Numbered from the stretch's first letter, positions 26,443-35,997 are shown. The stretch: 64,000 nt of DNA from Bacillota bacterium (GCA_023390335.1 JAEWCZ010000013.1:167896-231895), one strand, 5' to 3'. A program made the numbers and translations. The notes: a model not told the origin generated them from the letters alone.

Positions 26443-27339
26443 ATGAAACAAAAGATTAACAAGGCACTTGCGGGATGTTTTATTGCTCTCGTTCTTGCAT
26501 TTGCATCTACAACTGTAATGGCTGCAACAATGCCTGCAAAAGTAGTAGGTACAAGTGTTAAAATGAGAAAGGCGCCAACAACCTCTTCCGTGATTGTTAC
26601 CAAATTGACAAATGCAAAAATAACTGTTACCGATCATTCAAAAGGTTGGTACAAGGTTTCCTACAACAAGAAAACCGGTTGGGTAAACGATGATTATGTT
26701 AAATTGCAGGCCACTAAAGGAATTATAAATGCAAATGGTGTCAATTTCAGGAAAAGTGCCGGAACTACAAGTAAGGCTATAAGTTCACTTAAAAAGAATA
26801 CCTCGGTACAGATTCTCGACGTGGTAAAGGGCTGGAACAAGGTTAAGGTAGGGTCGAAGGTTGGATATGTATCATCAAAATTTGTGAATATCTCAGCTAC
26901 CAGTGGAACAACCTCCAGGTCTGCAAATGTTGCCACATTTGCGGCGATTGATGATGATGGTTCCGTAAACAGCAGAGTAGTTTCATACGCTAGGGAATTT
27001 GAGGGAGTAAGATATTCGTACGGTGGAGCAAATCCCCAAACAGGTTTTGATTGTTCAGGCTTTGTAGGCTATGTATACAAAAAGTTTGATATCAAGCTTA
27101 ACAGATCGGCCCAAGGAATGTACTCCAATGGGGTTAAGGTAACAAAGACCCAGCTAAAGGCCGGAGATATTTTATTTTTTGATGCTTCAAGCCGAAAGGC
27201 GTCAGGACAAATAGACCACGCAGGAATTTATATGGGTGGTGATACCTTTATTCATGCATCTTCATCCAACGGCAAAGTCCGGGTACAAAAGCTGTCTGAA
27301 TACAGGGGTACTTATATCGGAGCAAAAAGAGTAATTTAA
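26443..27339 (+). CDS. SH3-SH3-NlpC/P60 cell-wall endopeptidase
   Basis: Secreted protein of 298 residues: signal peptide (1-28, ending TVMAA), two bacterial SH3 domains (about 32-90 and 95-150, each with GWYKV/GWNKV and VGYV/GWV strands), and an NlpC/P60 catalytic domain (about 178-298). Catalytic Cys is in FDCSGFVGYVY, His in IDHAGIYMG, and the third polar residue is in TFIHASS. It should cut the D-Glu/meso-DAP bond region of peptidoglycan peptides. A c-di-AMP riboswitch covers its leader, linking it to wall turnover and turgor control. It is monocistronic, with a terminator after it. Confidence 0.92.
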   Translation: MKQKINKALAGCFIALVLAFASTTVMAATMPAKVVGTSVKMRKAPTTSSVIVTKLTNAKITVTDHSKGWYKVSYNKKTGWVNDDYVKLQATKGIINANGVNFRKSAGTTSKAISSLKKNTSVQILDVVKGWNKVKVGSKVGYVSSKFVNISATSGTTSRSANVATFAAIDDDGSVNSRVVSYAREFEGVRYSYGGANPQTGFDCSGFVGYVYKKFDIKLNRSAQGMYSNGVKVTKTQLKAGDILFFDASSRKASGQIDHAGIYMGGDTFIHASSSNGKVRVQKLSEYRGTYIGAKRVI

Positions 27340-27354
27340 AATTTCTATAATTAT

Positions 27355-27392
27355 AGCCGTAAATTCATCTCTTGATGTTTTTGCGGCTTTTT
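27355..27392 (+). terminator. Rho-independent terminator after the NlpC/P60 gene
   Basis: AGCCGTAAA pairs with TTTGCGGCT with one wobble; CATC/GATG extends the stem inside, and TTTTT follows at 27388-27392. Confidence 0.8.
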
Positions 27393-27519
27393 GTTTACTG
27401 AATTGTATAGTAAGATATACAGTGAAGCGACTTAATTCGACTTTTTATCCTAATCATTTTATAATAAAATATTTTATTGTACTGCAAATATATCAATCTT
27501 ATATGGAGTGGGAGTGAAT

Positions 27520-29295
27520 ATGAAGAAAATAAAAATACATCAAAAAATGATTTACAACTTTGTTGTTTTCATAATACTACCAATAGTATTAGCGTCATTA
27601 TTAATCTTTCATTATTATGGAGAGATTCTCCAGAACAAGGTTGGAAATTCTATGCAGCAAGTTTTGACTCAAACGGCTAATAACATCAACTATATTGTAG
27701 ACTCATCCATTGCTGCTTCCAATATAATATGCATGGATAAAAAACTTGCAGACAATATCACTAAAGCAGATAAAGAACCAAATGCATGGAACCAGTTTGA
27801 AAGCTCAATGAGTATATATAATCGGCTAAAGGAAGTACAAAATGCAACTTTGTTCAACTTTAATGGTGAATTGTCTATTATGGATTTTAACGGTAACTTC
27901 TATAGTGCAGACTCAATAAAAAGCGATAAAAAAAATTATGAGGATATGAGTAAGAAGGACTGGTTTAAAACAGTAACAGACTTAAATGGTTTTATTTGCT
28001 GGGATAAACAGGATCCATCAAAAACAGGGGTTATAACTATATCCAGGATGATAAAGGGATATAAAGCCGTTGGGGGATATGGCATATTAACCATTACTTT
28101 ACCCGAGAGCGCTTTTTGGAATGTAATAAAACAGGGGAATACTACTCTAAATGGCACAACGGTTCTACTGGATAATCAATATAAAGTGATTTCGGCAGAT
28201 TATCAAAATTACGATAATGATATTTTTCTGCATAGCAATTTAAGAGATTTAGTTGAAAACGGAAAAAATAATGAGGTTTTTTATACTTCTGACGGAGTAA
28301 AGACTATTATTAATTTTCAACATATTAAAAAGACTAATTGGATTATAGTTAATTTAATGCCATATGAAAATATGATGTATGAGGTAAATAATCTTAAAGC
28401 ACAAACATATTTATTTTATTTAGGTATAATGATTGTTTTTATTATACTAACTATCTATATTTCACGGCATATCTCTAACCCAATAAAACAACTTGAAAAG
28501 CATATGGGTTTGGTGCAAAATGGTGATTTTTCAATAAGAACTGGAATTGGAGGTTTTCAAGAGATAGAAAAACTTGGGGATAGCTTTAATACAATGGTTG
28601 TTAAAATAGATGACCTTCTAAAACAGGTGGAGGAAGAGACTAAGAAAAAGCAGAAGGCAAATCTTGAGGCTTTACAAGCACAAATCAATCCTCATTTTCT
28701 ATTTAACACACTGAACAGCATCCGTTGGATGGCCAACATTAGTGGGAATGAAAATGTTTCAAACATGCTATCAGATTTGGGAAAGCTTCTTGAAGGGAGT
28801 ATATACAAAAGTGATGAATTGATTACATTAAAAGAGGAAATTGATTATTTGAATTCATATGTTTCATTACAAAAAATGAGATTTGGAGACAATTTTACAA
28901 TTCATTATAAAATTGAAGAAGATATAATCCACTGTTCAATTCCTAAGTTTGTTTTACAACCGATCATAGAAAATTCAATAATACACGGAATAAGTGATAT
29001 GAGTGGTGGAATTATTTCTGTTACTGGCTATGTGGATTACCCGAATGCAGTTATTAAAATTTCTGATAATGGTATAGGGATTGACGAGCAGCAAATACCA
29101 AATATTCTTGCAGAGGAAAATTCGAAAAAGGGAAGGCTATCAAAAATAGGCTTTAAAAATGTAGACCAAAGGTTAAAATTAAAATTTGGAGAACAATATG
29201 GCTTGAGTATAAAAAGCAGTAAGGGAAAAGGGACTGTTGTTGACGTAGTAATTCCGTTCGAAATTGAAATACCTATGAATAAATATAAAAATTGA
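27520..29295 (+). CDS. YesM-like sensor histidine kinase
   Basis: Membrane kinase of 591 residues. Helices at about 12-34 and 298-318 bracket an extracellular sensor region (about 35-297, dCache-like). A HAMP domain follows (about 320-372; ISNPIKQLEKHM), then the His_kinase domain with the phosphorylated His in QINPHFLFNTLNSIRWM and a C-terminal ATPase (PIIENSIIHGI, DNGIGI, GKGTVVDVVIP). This is the class that controls sugar ABC transporters in clostridia. ATG 27520 is chosen because two GGAGTG sites (27505 and 27511) precede it. The response regulator starts 17 bases downstream, and the ABC/phosphorylase operon follows it. The sensed glycoside is probably the transporter's substrate. Confidence 0.92.
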   Translation: MKKIKIHQKMIYNFVVFIILPIVLASLLIFHYYGEILQNKVGNSMQQVLTQTANNINYIVDSSIAASNIICMDKKLADNITKADKEPNAWNQFESSMSIYNRLKEVQNATLFNFNGELSIMDFNGNFYSADSIKSDKKNYEDMSKKDWFKTVTDLNGFICWDKQDPSKTGVITISRMIKGYKAVGGYGILTITLPESAFWNVIKQGNTTLNGTTVLLDNQYKVISADYQNYDNDIFLHSNLRDLVENGKNNEVFYTSDGVKTIINFQHIKKTNWIIVNLMPYENMMYEVNNLKAQTYLFYLGIMIVFIILTIYISRHISNPIKQLEKHMGLVQNGDFSIRTGIGGFQEIEKLGDSFNTMVVKIDDLLKQVEEETKKKQKANLEALQAQINPHFLFNTLNSIRWMANISGNENVSNMLSDLGKLLEGSIYKSDELITLKEEIDYLNSYVSLQKMRFGDNFTIHYKIEEDIIHCSIPKFVLQPIIENSIIHGISDMSGGIISVTGYVDYPNAVIKISDNGIGIDEQQIPNILAEENSKKGRLSKIGFKNVDQRLKLKFGEQYGLSIKSSKGKGTVVDVVIPFEIEIPMNKYKN

Positions 29296-29312
29296 AAGTA
29301 GGGTTACATAAT

Positions 29313-30905
29313 ATGTTAAAAGTGTTGATTGCCGATGATGAAGTTTTGGTAAGAATAGGATTAAAATCAGCCATATGTTGGGAGGAATATGGTTTTCAAC
29401 TACTAGAAGATGCAAGAGACGGACAGGAAGCAATTGAAATAATTCTAAGGGATAAACCGGACATACTTCTTACTGATATCAAAATGCCGAAAATGGATGG
29501 AATTGAGGTAATAAGATGGATAAAGGATAACAACATAGATATAAATACTGTGGTACTAAGCTGTTATGATAGCTTTGAATTAGTAAAGGAAGCTATGAAA
29601 CTTGGTGCATCCGATTATATAAGAAAACTATCTATGAAACCTAATGATCTTATTAATATTTTGCTTCAGTTAAAAGAAGGTATTGTGAAAAGACAGGTTG
29701 GAGAGCATACAGAAGATAGTATTCAAATTCAAGTTAATTTTGACTTGCTAAAGAATGAATTTTTTTCATCATTAATTAAAGAGGAGTCTAATAAAGGCAA
29801 TTATAAATTAGAGAGTAAGCTGAAAACAAACTGGGATAGAGGGTATTCGGTATGTATACACATTGATGCTTATGATTCTGTAGTAAAACAAAATAAAAAA
29901 CTTGCGATTCTCAATTCTTCTCTAAAAAGTATCTGTGAACAGATATTAAAAAAATTTGATATCTGCGGAGAAGTATTTCATTTGGAAAAGGATGAGTTTG
30001 GTATTGTAGTTAATGGTATTATAGATGAACACCAGGAGATTCCCGGAATTTTGCAAAAGGAAATATCTCATAATATGAATATAAGTGCTTCTTTTGGAGT
30101 TGGCCCTAATTTCGTTGGAAAGCAAGGTTTTGTAGAGTCTTACAGGCTGGCCCGAAATATCCGTTTTCTGAAATTCTATAAAAATAGAGGATATATTTGC
30201 ACAATTGACACATCACCCGACATAAGCAAAAAGTTCACTTTTCATACTACTACTCATCCTAATATAGAATTAGCCGATGCATTGGATAGCAGACAAGCTG
30301 AAACTGCAATTAAGATTTTGGATAATATATTTTGTGAAATAAGAAATTCCGGATATTTACACACAGAGATTGTAAAGAAAATAGCTCTTGAATTATTAAG
30401 TGTATTTACCAATGTTTCCAATAAATATGATTGTAAGATGGATGATTTATTTGATCATGAAGACGAGTTGCCCTACCGTAGGATTGTTGCAACAGAGTTT
30501 TTGCAAGATTTACAGGATTGGTTCAGGATATTTGCAACAAGGTTTATCGAATACCTTGAGCATACCCGTAAAACCCGGTATTCTCAACTGATTCAGGATG
30601 CATTTGATTATATTTCAAGGAATATAAATTCAAGCCTTTCACTCTCTGAGGTCTCCAAAGAAATTAACACCAGTGATGCATACCTAAGTTTTCTTTTCAA
30701 AAAGGAAACAGGTAAGAATTTTACCGGTTATGTCAACGAGCTTAAGGTAAAGCTGGCAAAGGATTTACTTACAAAGGGCATGCTTGTGTATGAAGTATCT
30801 GAAAGGTTGGGTTTCGATAACAGCAATTATTTTTCTAAGGTTTTTAAAAAGTATACAGGTATAACACCTGAGAATTATCGTTTAAATTATAAAAAAAGCA
30901 CATAA
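29313..30905 (+). CDS. YesN-like response regulator with AraC DNA-binding domain
   Basis: Protein of 530 residues. The N-terminal receiver (about 1-120) has the acidic pair in IADDEV, the phosphorylated Asp in LLTDIKMPKMDG and Ser/Lys in VVLSCYD...YIRKL. A middle region of about 300 residues has no domain I recognise. The C-terminal AraC pair of helix-turn-helix motifs (about 430-528) shows NTSDAYLSFLFKKETGKNF and FDNSNYFSKVFKKYTGITP. Start ATG 29313 has only a weak AGGG ahead; the frame runs back to TTG 29292, which overlaps the kinase stop. It is the cognate regulator of the upstream kinase and the likely activator of the transporter operon, where direct repeats precede the binding-protein gene. 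Confidence 0.92.
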   Translation: MLKVLIADDEVLVRIGLKSAICWEEYGFQLLEDARDGQEAIEIILRDKPDILLTDIKMPKMDGIEVIRWIKDNNIDINTVVLSCYDSFELVKEAMKLGASDYIRKLSMKPNDLINILLQLKEGIVKRQVGEHTEDSIQIQVNFDLLKNEFFSSLIKEESNKGNYKLESKLKTNWDRGYSVCIHIDAYDSVVKQNKKLAILNSSLKSICEQILKKFDICGEVFHLEKDEFGIVVNGIIDEHQEIPGILQKEISHNMNISASFGVGPNFVGKQGFVESYRLARNIRFLKFYKNRGYICTIDTSPDISKKFTFHTTTHPNIELADALDSRQAETAIKILDNIFCEIRNSGYLHTEIVKKIALELLSVFTNVSNKYDCKMDDLFDHEDELPYRRIVATEFLQDLQDWFRIFATRFIEYLEHTRKTRYSQLIQDAFDYISRNINSSLSLSEVSKEINTSDAYLSFLFKKETGKNFTGYVNELKVKLAKDLLTKGMLVYEVSERLGFDNSNYFSKVFKKYTGITPENYRLNYKKST

Positions 30906-30906
30906 A

Positions 30907-30943
30907 TTAAAAAGAATCAAAGAAACCCTTTGATTCTTTTTAA
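30907..30943. terminator. Terminator after the two-component genes
   Basis: A perfect 16-bp AT-rich stem, TTAAAAAGAATCAAAG (30907-30922) and its complement (30928-30943), with a 5-nt AAACC loop and a T-run in the 3' arm. It separates the regulator pair from the transport operon. Confidence 0.8.
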
Positions 30944-30960
30944 TTTATTGAATCCATTCT

Positions 30961-31040
30961 AAAAAATTTACTTATAAACATTAAAAAATTACCTATTGTT
31001 TTAACGCCGTTATTTAAAACATAAAAATTTACCTTATTGC
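30961..31040 (+). promoter_or_regulatory. AT-rich direct repeats upstream of the binding-protein gene
   Basis: Three near-copies of AAAAAATTTACYTATTG lie at 30961-30976, 30983-30998 and 31023-31040, the first two 22 bases apart (two helical turns). Paired direct repeats of this spacing suit an AraC-type dimer, here the YesN-like regulator. A possible -10 region TATATATATATT lies at 31069-31078. Inference from pattern and position. Confidence 0.45.
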
Positions 31041-31112
31041 ATAAATTCTGTTCATTTAATCGACAGTATATATATATTACAATTTCAGTAACAAAACAAA
31101 GGAGGATAATAA

Positions 31113-32426
31113 ATGTTTAAGAAATTAATAGCTATTACAATGTGTACAGCAATTTCTCTTTCACTCCTAAGTGGATGCGGACAGCAAAGTAATGACGGCA
31201 GTTCGGCCAGTACTACGGGTGAAGCAGCGAATAGCAGCACAAACTCCAAACCTGAAAAAAAGTCTGATATCACAATGATGGTTATCAACTCGTTTACAAA
31301 GACCCAGGAAGCCGCACTCTATGGTGCAATTGAGAAATTTAACAGTTCGAATAATAAGGTAAATGTTACATTGGAACCAGTTCCTTCAACCAATATTAAG
31401 GAAAAATTTACAACGGCTGCATTATCAGGAGCAGGCCCGGATGTTGTATCCCTTGACAATGCAGGGTGGATTGCGGACATGGCAGCAATGGGATTATTGG
31501 CTGAAATCGATGACAAGGTAGATTCAATTAAGGACGAACTAATGGTTGATGCCATGAATACTACTAATTTTAAAGGCCATTATTATGGAATACCTTGGTA
31601 TGTTAATAACATGGTAATGTACTATAACAAGGGAATGTTCAAACAGGCCGGAATCAGTAATCCGCCTGCAACCTGGCAGGAGCTTGAGGATGCTGTGAAA
31701 AAATTGAAGGGGATAGGAAAATACGGCATTAATTTCCCGGTAGGTTCACCAGGAGGATATACTATTGCTTCATTCTTCCTCCAAAACGGAAATCCAATTA
31801 TCGATACCACATCTGATGTACCAAAGGTTGTATTTAATAATGAATCGGGAGTAGAGGCATTTACATACATAACAGACCTTTATACTAAATACAAGGGTAT
31901 GCCGGAATCAGTTAAATCAACACTTTCCTGGGATCAGGTGTTCGCTCCATTTATTCAAGAGGATGTAGGAATAGTTCTTTCCGGCGATTGGGCCATAGAT
32001 GCGATTAAAAAAGGTAATCCGGATCTCGATTACGGGATTGCTCCTTTACCTATAGGGAAGACCGCAGCTACAACTCTGGGTGGGTATAATTTGTCAATAA
32101 ATAAAAACTCTAAGTCTATTGATGGATCATGGGAGTTTATTAAATGGCTAAGTCAAAAGGAACAATCGGATATACTTAAAAGCTATAACAGAATATCAGC
32201 AAGAAAAGATGTGGTTGAGTCCGATATGGTAAAAAGCAATCCAATTTATGAGGTATTTATAAAGGAAACAGTGAATAGTAAATCAAGACCAGTTGTAACA
32301 CAGTGGCAGCAAGTTCAAACATATCTGGGAGAAGCCTTTACTTCAGTTATTTTGGGAGCAGCTACACCACAGGAAGCGTTGGATAAATATGCAAAAATGA
32401 CTGAAGATCTATTAAAGCATCAGTAA
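31113..32426 (+). CDS. Sugar ABC transporter substrate-binding lipoprotein
   Basis: Extracellular solute-binding protein family 1, 437 residues. A lipoprotein signal with lipobox LLSGC (Cys at about 23) precedes a Ser/Thr/Asn-rich tether and the two-lobe binding domain (about 50-437; VVSLDNAGWIADMA, YYGIPWYVNNMVMYYNKG). It should present a glycoside to the two permeases encoded next. No ATPase is encoded here, so a shared MsmK/UgpC-type ATPase elsewhere is needed, which is usual in this family. The ligand is not visible in sequence; operon partners suggest glucosylglycerate. ATG 31113 follows AAGGAGG (31099-31105). Confidence 0.92.
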   Translation: MFKKLIAITMCTAISLSLLSGCGQQSNDGSSASTTGEAANSSTNSKPEKKSDITMMVINSFTKTQEAALYGAIEKFNSSNNKVNVTLEPVPSTNIKEKFTTAALSGAGPDVVSLDNAGWIADMAAMGLLAEIDDKVDSIKDELMVDAMNTTNFKGHYYGIPWYVNNMVMYYNKGMFKQAGISNPPATWQELEDAVKKLKGIGKYGINFPVGSPGGYTIASFFLQNGNPIIDTTSDVPKVVFNNESGVEAFTYITDLYTKYKGMPESVKSTLSWDQVFAPFIQEDVGIVLSGDWAIDAIKKGNPDLDYGIAPLPIGKTAATTLGGYNLSINKNSKSIDGSWEFIKWLSQKEQSDILKSYNRISARKDVVESDMVKSNPIYEVFIKETVNSKSRPVVTQWQQVQTYLGEAFTSVILGAATPQEALDKYAKMTEDLLKHQ

Positions 32427-32440
32427 GTTATATTTTTGAA

Positions 32441-32461
32441 GGATGGGTCAAAAGCCCATCC
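32441..32461 (+). other. Hairpin between binding-protein and permease genes
   Basis: Perfect 7-bp stem GGATGGG / CCCATCC with a 7-nt loop, followed by CTTAATTTT. Such a hairpin after a binding-protein gene often gives partial termination or protects the upstream message, so more binding protein is made than permease (inference). Confidence 0.6.
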
Positions 32462-32489
32462 CTTAATTTTGATAGGAAGGAGTTCATGT

Positions 32490-33392
32490 ATGGAAAAAAT
32501 CTCATATTCAAATATGAAAAGAAACTTACTGGGATACTTTTTAATTGCTCCGGCAGTATTGGGGATATTATTAATGACGATCTATCCTCTGATATCAGGT
32601 GTTCTGATGAGCTTTCAGGAAAAGAACATGGTTAAATCAGGGGCTGGTGTAATAGGAGATTTTATTGGATTTACAAATTATCTTGCACTATTCAAGGATG
32701 AAGTCTTTCTTTTAAGCCTAAAAAACACTGCAGTTTGGACAATTTCTAATTTAGTTCTTCAAATGCTACTTGGAGTAATAACAGCTCTGCTGCTTAACCA
32801 GAAATTGAAGGCTAGATTATTATACAGAGTATCGGTACTTATACCTTGGATAGTACCCTCTGTTGTAGCAGCACTAAACTGGAGATGGATGTATGATTCA
32901 AAAAACGGAATTATAAATATATTACTCATGAAAGCAGGGTTAATCACTAATGGAGTTACATGGCTGGGTGAAACTTCAAGTGCTATGCCTGCGGTTATTA
33001 TCGAAAGTGTTTGGAAAGGTATGCCTTTTGTTATGCTGATGGTATTGGCAGGGTTGCAGACCATACCTCTTGATATGTATGAAGCAGCTCATATTGACGG
33101 AGCTAACAGATTTCAGATATTAACCAAGATTACCATTCCGTTTATAAAGGATTCAATTTTAATTGCAGGTATATTAACTACAATTTATACTATAAACAAT
33201 TTTAATGCAATATGGTTAATGACAGCGGGTGGGCCTCTTGATTCTACTGAAATCCTTTTTACATATGCATATAAAAAAGCTTTTCTTCAATATGATTTTG
33301 GATCTTCTGCGGCTATTTCAACTATTATATTTATTATTATTGTTTTATTGACAACGATATACACACGATTACTTAAAAAGGGGGACAAATAA
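32490..33392 (+). CDS. Sugar ABC transporter permease (MalF/UgpA type)
   Basis: Integral membrane protein of 300 residues with six predicted helices and the ATPase-docking EAA loop (YEAAHIDGANRFQIL...PFIKDS, about 200-225). It forms the import channel with the next gene product. ATG 32490 is chosen on GGAAGGAG (32475-32482); the frame is open further upstream through the hairpin, but that stretch is not coding-like. Confidence 0.93.
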   Translation: MEKISYSNMKRNLLGYFLIAPAVLGILLMTIYPLISGVLMSFQEKNMVKSGAGVIGDFIGFTNYLALFKDEVFLLSLKNTAVWTISNLVLQMLLGVITALLLNQKLKARLLYRVSVLIPWIVPSVVAALNWRWMYDSKNGIINILLMKAGLITNGVTWLGETSSAMPAVIIESVWKGMPFVMLMVLAGLQTIPLDMYEAAHIDGANRFQILTKITIPFIKDSILIAGILTTIYTINNFNAIWLMTAGGPLDSTEILFTYAYKKAFLQYDFGSSAAISTIIFIIIVLLTTIYTRLLKKGDK

Positions 33393-33393
33393 T

Positions 33394-34221
33394 ATGCATG
33401 AAAGCAATGTGATAAAAGCAATGAAATACTTTCTAATTACTGCGATTGCACTGTTTTGCATGCTGCCCTTTGTATGGGTAGTTATTACTTCTATGAAACC
33501 GGATGGAGATTTCTTTGATCCCAATATTATATTTCCTACAAAAGTCTTTTTGGGAAATTTTAAAGAAGTATGGGTTAATGCCAAGTTTTTTACTTACTTC
33601 CTCAACAGTGTTGTCCTGTCTGTAGCAACCACCTTTATTTGTCTATTTCTCTCAATAATGACTTCATATGGGTTTTGCAGATTTAAGATTTTCGGAGAAA
33701 AAAGCTTTTTACTTGCGATTTTATTTACACAGATGTTTCCTTCGGTACTTTTAGCGCTACCATATTATGTAACATTAAAAAATTTGCATTTAATTGATAA
33801 AATTTCCGGGCTGATTCTTGTTTATACATCATTCATACTTCCATTTTGTATATGGACAATGAAAGGGTTTTTTGACAATATGCCATGGGAATTGGAGGAG
33901 GCTGCATTTATTGACGGTTGTAACCGGTTCCAAACGGTAGTTCGAGTTATATTGCCTGTTGCGGCTCCCGGTATCGCAGCCACTGGATTATTCGCTTTTA
34001 TAAGATCCTGGGATGAGTTTATGTATGCAAATATTTTTATTAATACAAGTTTTAAAAGGACTATTCAAATAGGTATTCACTCATTGATAGGAGAGTATAC
34101 CACCGATTGGGGTATGCTTATGGCAGGGGCCGTAATTAGCTGTATTCCTGTTATTATTTTCTTCACATATATTCAAAAAAATCTTATTCAGGGATTGTCT
34201 TCAGGGTCTGTTAAGGGTTAA
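33394..34221 (+). CDS. Sugar ABC transporter permease (MalG/UgpE type)
   Basis: Integral membrane protein of 275 residues with six helices; the EAA loop reads LEEAAFIDGCNRFQTV (about 170-185). It is the second half of the import channel, starting one base after the first permease stop, which indicates translational coupling. AAGGGGG lies at 33377-33383 inside the previous gene. Confidence 0.93.
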   Translation: MHESNVIKAMKYFLITAIALFCMLPFVWVVITSMKPDGDFFDPNIIFPTKVFLGNFKEVWVNAKFFTYFLNSVVLSVATTFICLFLSIMTSYGFCRFKIFGEKSFLLAILFTQMFPSVLLALPYYVTLKNLHLIDKISGLILVYTSFILPFCIWTMKGFFDNMPWELEEAAFIDGCNRFQTVVRVILPVAAPGIAATGLFAFIRSWDEFMYANIFINTSFKRTIQIGIHSLIGEYTTDWGMLMAGAVISCIPVIIFFTYIQKNLIQGLSSGSVKG

Positions 34222-34242
34222 GGGGAAATGAGGAGAACAAAT

Positions 34243-35997
34243 ATGGAAAATTGTAAATTATCTGATACGCTTGAATTGCGTATTTATAACAAACTGGTTT
34301 TTTTATACGGAAAGGAAAGAGCAGAAAAATATTTGGAAAAGTTTGTTTACTTAATCCATGAGTATAAAAAAAGATTGCCTGACAATGTTAAAAACATAAA
34401 AAGCTGGTTTGATCAGCAGGATATAGTATTGATTACTTATGGAGACCAGTTTATTTCTTCAGATGGTAATTCAACATTGCATAACCTGAATGCATTTTTA
34501 ACTGAAAACTATAAAAATATTATTAATTCAGTACATATACTTCCGTTTTATCCCTATTCATCAGACGATGGTTTCTCTGTTATAGACTATTGGCAGGTAA
34601 ACAAGGAATTAGGAAGCTGGGCGGATATTATTAGTTTGAGTAAAGGCTTTAATATAATGTTTGATGCGGTAGTTAATCATATTTCCTCTGAAAGTTCATG
34701 GTTTCAGGAGTATTTAAAAGGTAATCCCGAATACAGCAATTTCTTTATAGAGGTAAATGAAAGTCAGGATTTGTCAAGTGTAACAAGGCCGAGAGCTTTA
34801 CCATTGCTAACGCGGTTCCGGCAGTTGGAGACGGACAAGTTCATTTGGACTACTTTCAGCGATGATCAAATAGATATAAATTATGCTAATCCGGAAGTCC
34901 TTCTAAAAGTAACTGAACTTATTCTTTTTTACGTTAGTATGGGTGCATCAATGCTTAGATTGGATGCAATAGGTTATTTATGGAAGAGATTTCATACTAC
35001 GTGTATTAATTTAGAAGAGACCCACACAATTGTCCGCTTTCTTCGAGATATTACAGATGCAGTTAATCCGGGTATAAAAATTGTTACAGAAACGAATATA
35101 CCCCATAAAGAGAATATATCATACTTTGGCAACGGGTTCGATGAGGCTCATATGGTTTATCAGTTTGCGCTTCCGCCATTGGTTATGCATTCATTTTTCA
35201 GAGGAACCGCGAGTTATCTGATTGATTGGGCAGATCAACTTGAATTTCCATCAGATAACACAACCTATTTCAATTTTTTAGCATCTCATGATGGTATTGG
35301 AGTTATGCCGGTAAAAGGTATTTTGCCTGATGAAGAGATTCAGGAACTATGCAAGCTTGCTGTTAACCGTGGTGGGCATGTTTCATATAAAAATAATACT
35401 GATGGTTCTGCCAGCCCATACGAATTAAATATAGTTTATTTTAATGCTATAGCCAATCCGAAAGACAATGCTGATAGACAGATTGATATGTTTTTATGTG
35501 CACATGCCATAATGCTTTCAATGAAAGGTGTACCGGGAATCTATATACACAGTTTGCTGGGTTCACAAAATTATAGTAAAGGAGTTGAAAACTCCGGAAG
35601 AAATAGATCAATAAACAGGGAGAAATTTCAAATATCACAATTAGAAGAGGAACTGAACAGAGCTGATTCACATAGAAGCCGAATTGTTCAAAAAATGAAA
35701 GATATTCTGGCAGTGCGTGCAGAGCATAAGGCATTTCATCCCAATGGTGAACAAAAAATAATAAAAATAAATTCTAAAGTTTTTTCAATGCTTCGATGTG
35801 CTCCAGATCTGACAGAAGCTATTCTGTGCCTACACAATGTATCTGGCGAAAAGCAGTGTATCGAGATAAAACTTGAAGATTCGATGTCAGGCAACTATAC
35901 GGATATATTAAGTGGACAAAATATCGAAGCAGAGGATAATACGTTAAAAATAGTGCTAGGTGAATATCAAGCTGCTTGGTACAGGAAAAATAATTAG
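34243..35997 (+). CDS. GH13_18 phosphorylase, probable glucosylglycerate phosphorylase
   Basis: Cytoplasmic alpha-glucoside phosphorylase of 584 residues. GH13 landmarks: FDAVVNHIS (region I), MLRLDAIGYLWK (nucleophile Asp), IVTETNIPHKENISYFG (acid Glu) and FLASHDGIG (third Asp). Classical sucrose phosphorylases are near 490-510 residues; the extra length and the TETNIPHKENISYFG region resemble the E. coli YcjM group, characterised as glucosylglycerate phosphorylases. A glycerate kinase gene two positions downstream supports that reading: phosphorolysis of 2-O-alpha-glucosylglycerate gives glucose 1-phosphate and D-glycerate. Specificity is inference; sucrose or another glucoside remains possible. 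ATG 34243 is chosen on AGGAG (34231-34235), which overlaps the upstream ATG at 34228. Confidence 0.85.
   Translation: MENCKLSDTLELRIYNKLVFLYGKERAEKYLEKFVYLIHEYKKRLPDNVKNIKSWFDQQDIVLITYGDQFISSDGNSTLHNLNAFLTENYKNIINSVHILPFYPYSSDDGFSVIDYWQVNKELGSWADIISLSKGFNIMFDAVVNHISSESSWFQEYLKGNPEYSNFFIEVNESQDLSSVTRPRALPLLTRFRQLETDKFIWTTFSDDQIDINYANPEVLLKVTELILFYVSMGASMLRLDAIGYLWKRFHTTCINLEETHTIVRFLRDITDAVNPGIKIVTETNIPHKENISYFGNGFDEAHMVYQFALPPLVMHSFFRGTASYLIDWADQLEFPSDNTTYFNFLASHDGIGVMPVKGILPDEEIQELCKLAVNRGGHVSYKNNTDGSASPYELNIVYFNAIANPKDNADRQIDMFLCAHAIMLSMKGVPGIYIHSLLGSQNYSKGVENSGRNRSINREKFQISQLEEELNRADSHRSRIVQKMKDILAVRAEHKAFHPNGEQKIIKINSKVFSMLRCAPDLTEAILCLHNVSGEKQCIEIKLEDSMSGNYTDILSGQNIEAEDNTLKIVLGEYQAAWYRKNN

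Noticed and set aside
26395..26637. Minus-strand open frames over the NlpC/P60 start
   Set aside because: They are antisense to the riboswitch and the signal peptide and have Cys-rich, unlikely composition; shadows of the real gene.
34243..35997. Plain sucrose phosphorylase annotation
   Set aside because: The protein is about 80 residues too long, the acid-residue region matches the YcjM-type group better, and a glycerate kinase is in the operon. Sucrose remains a fallback, not the first choice.
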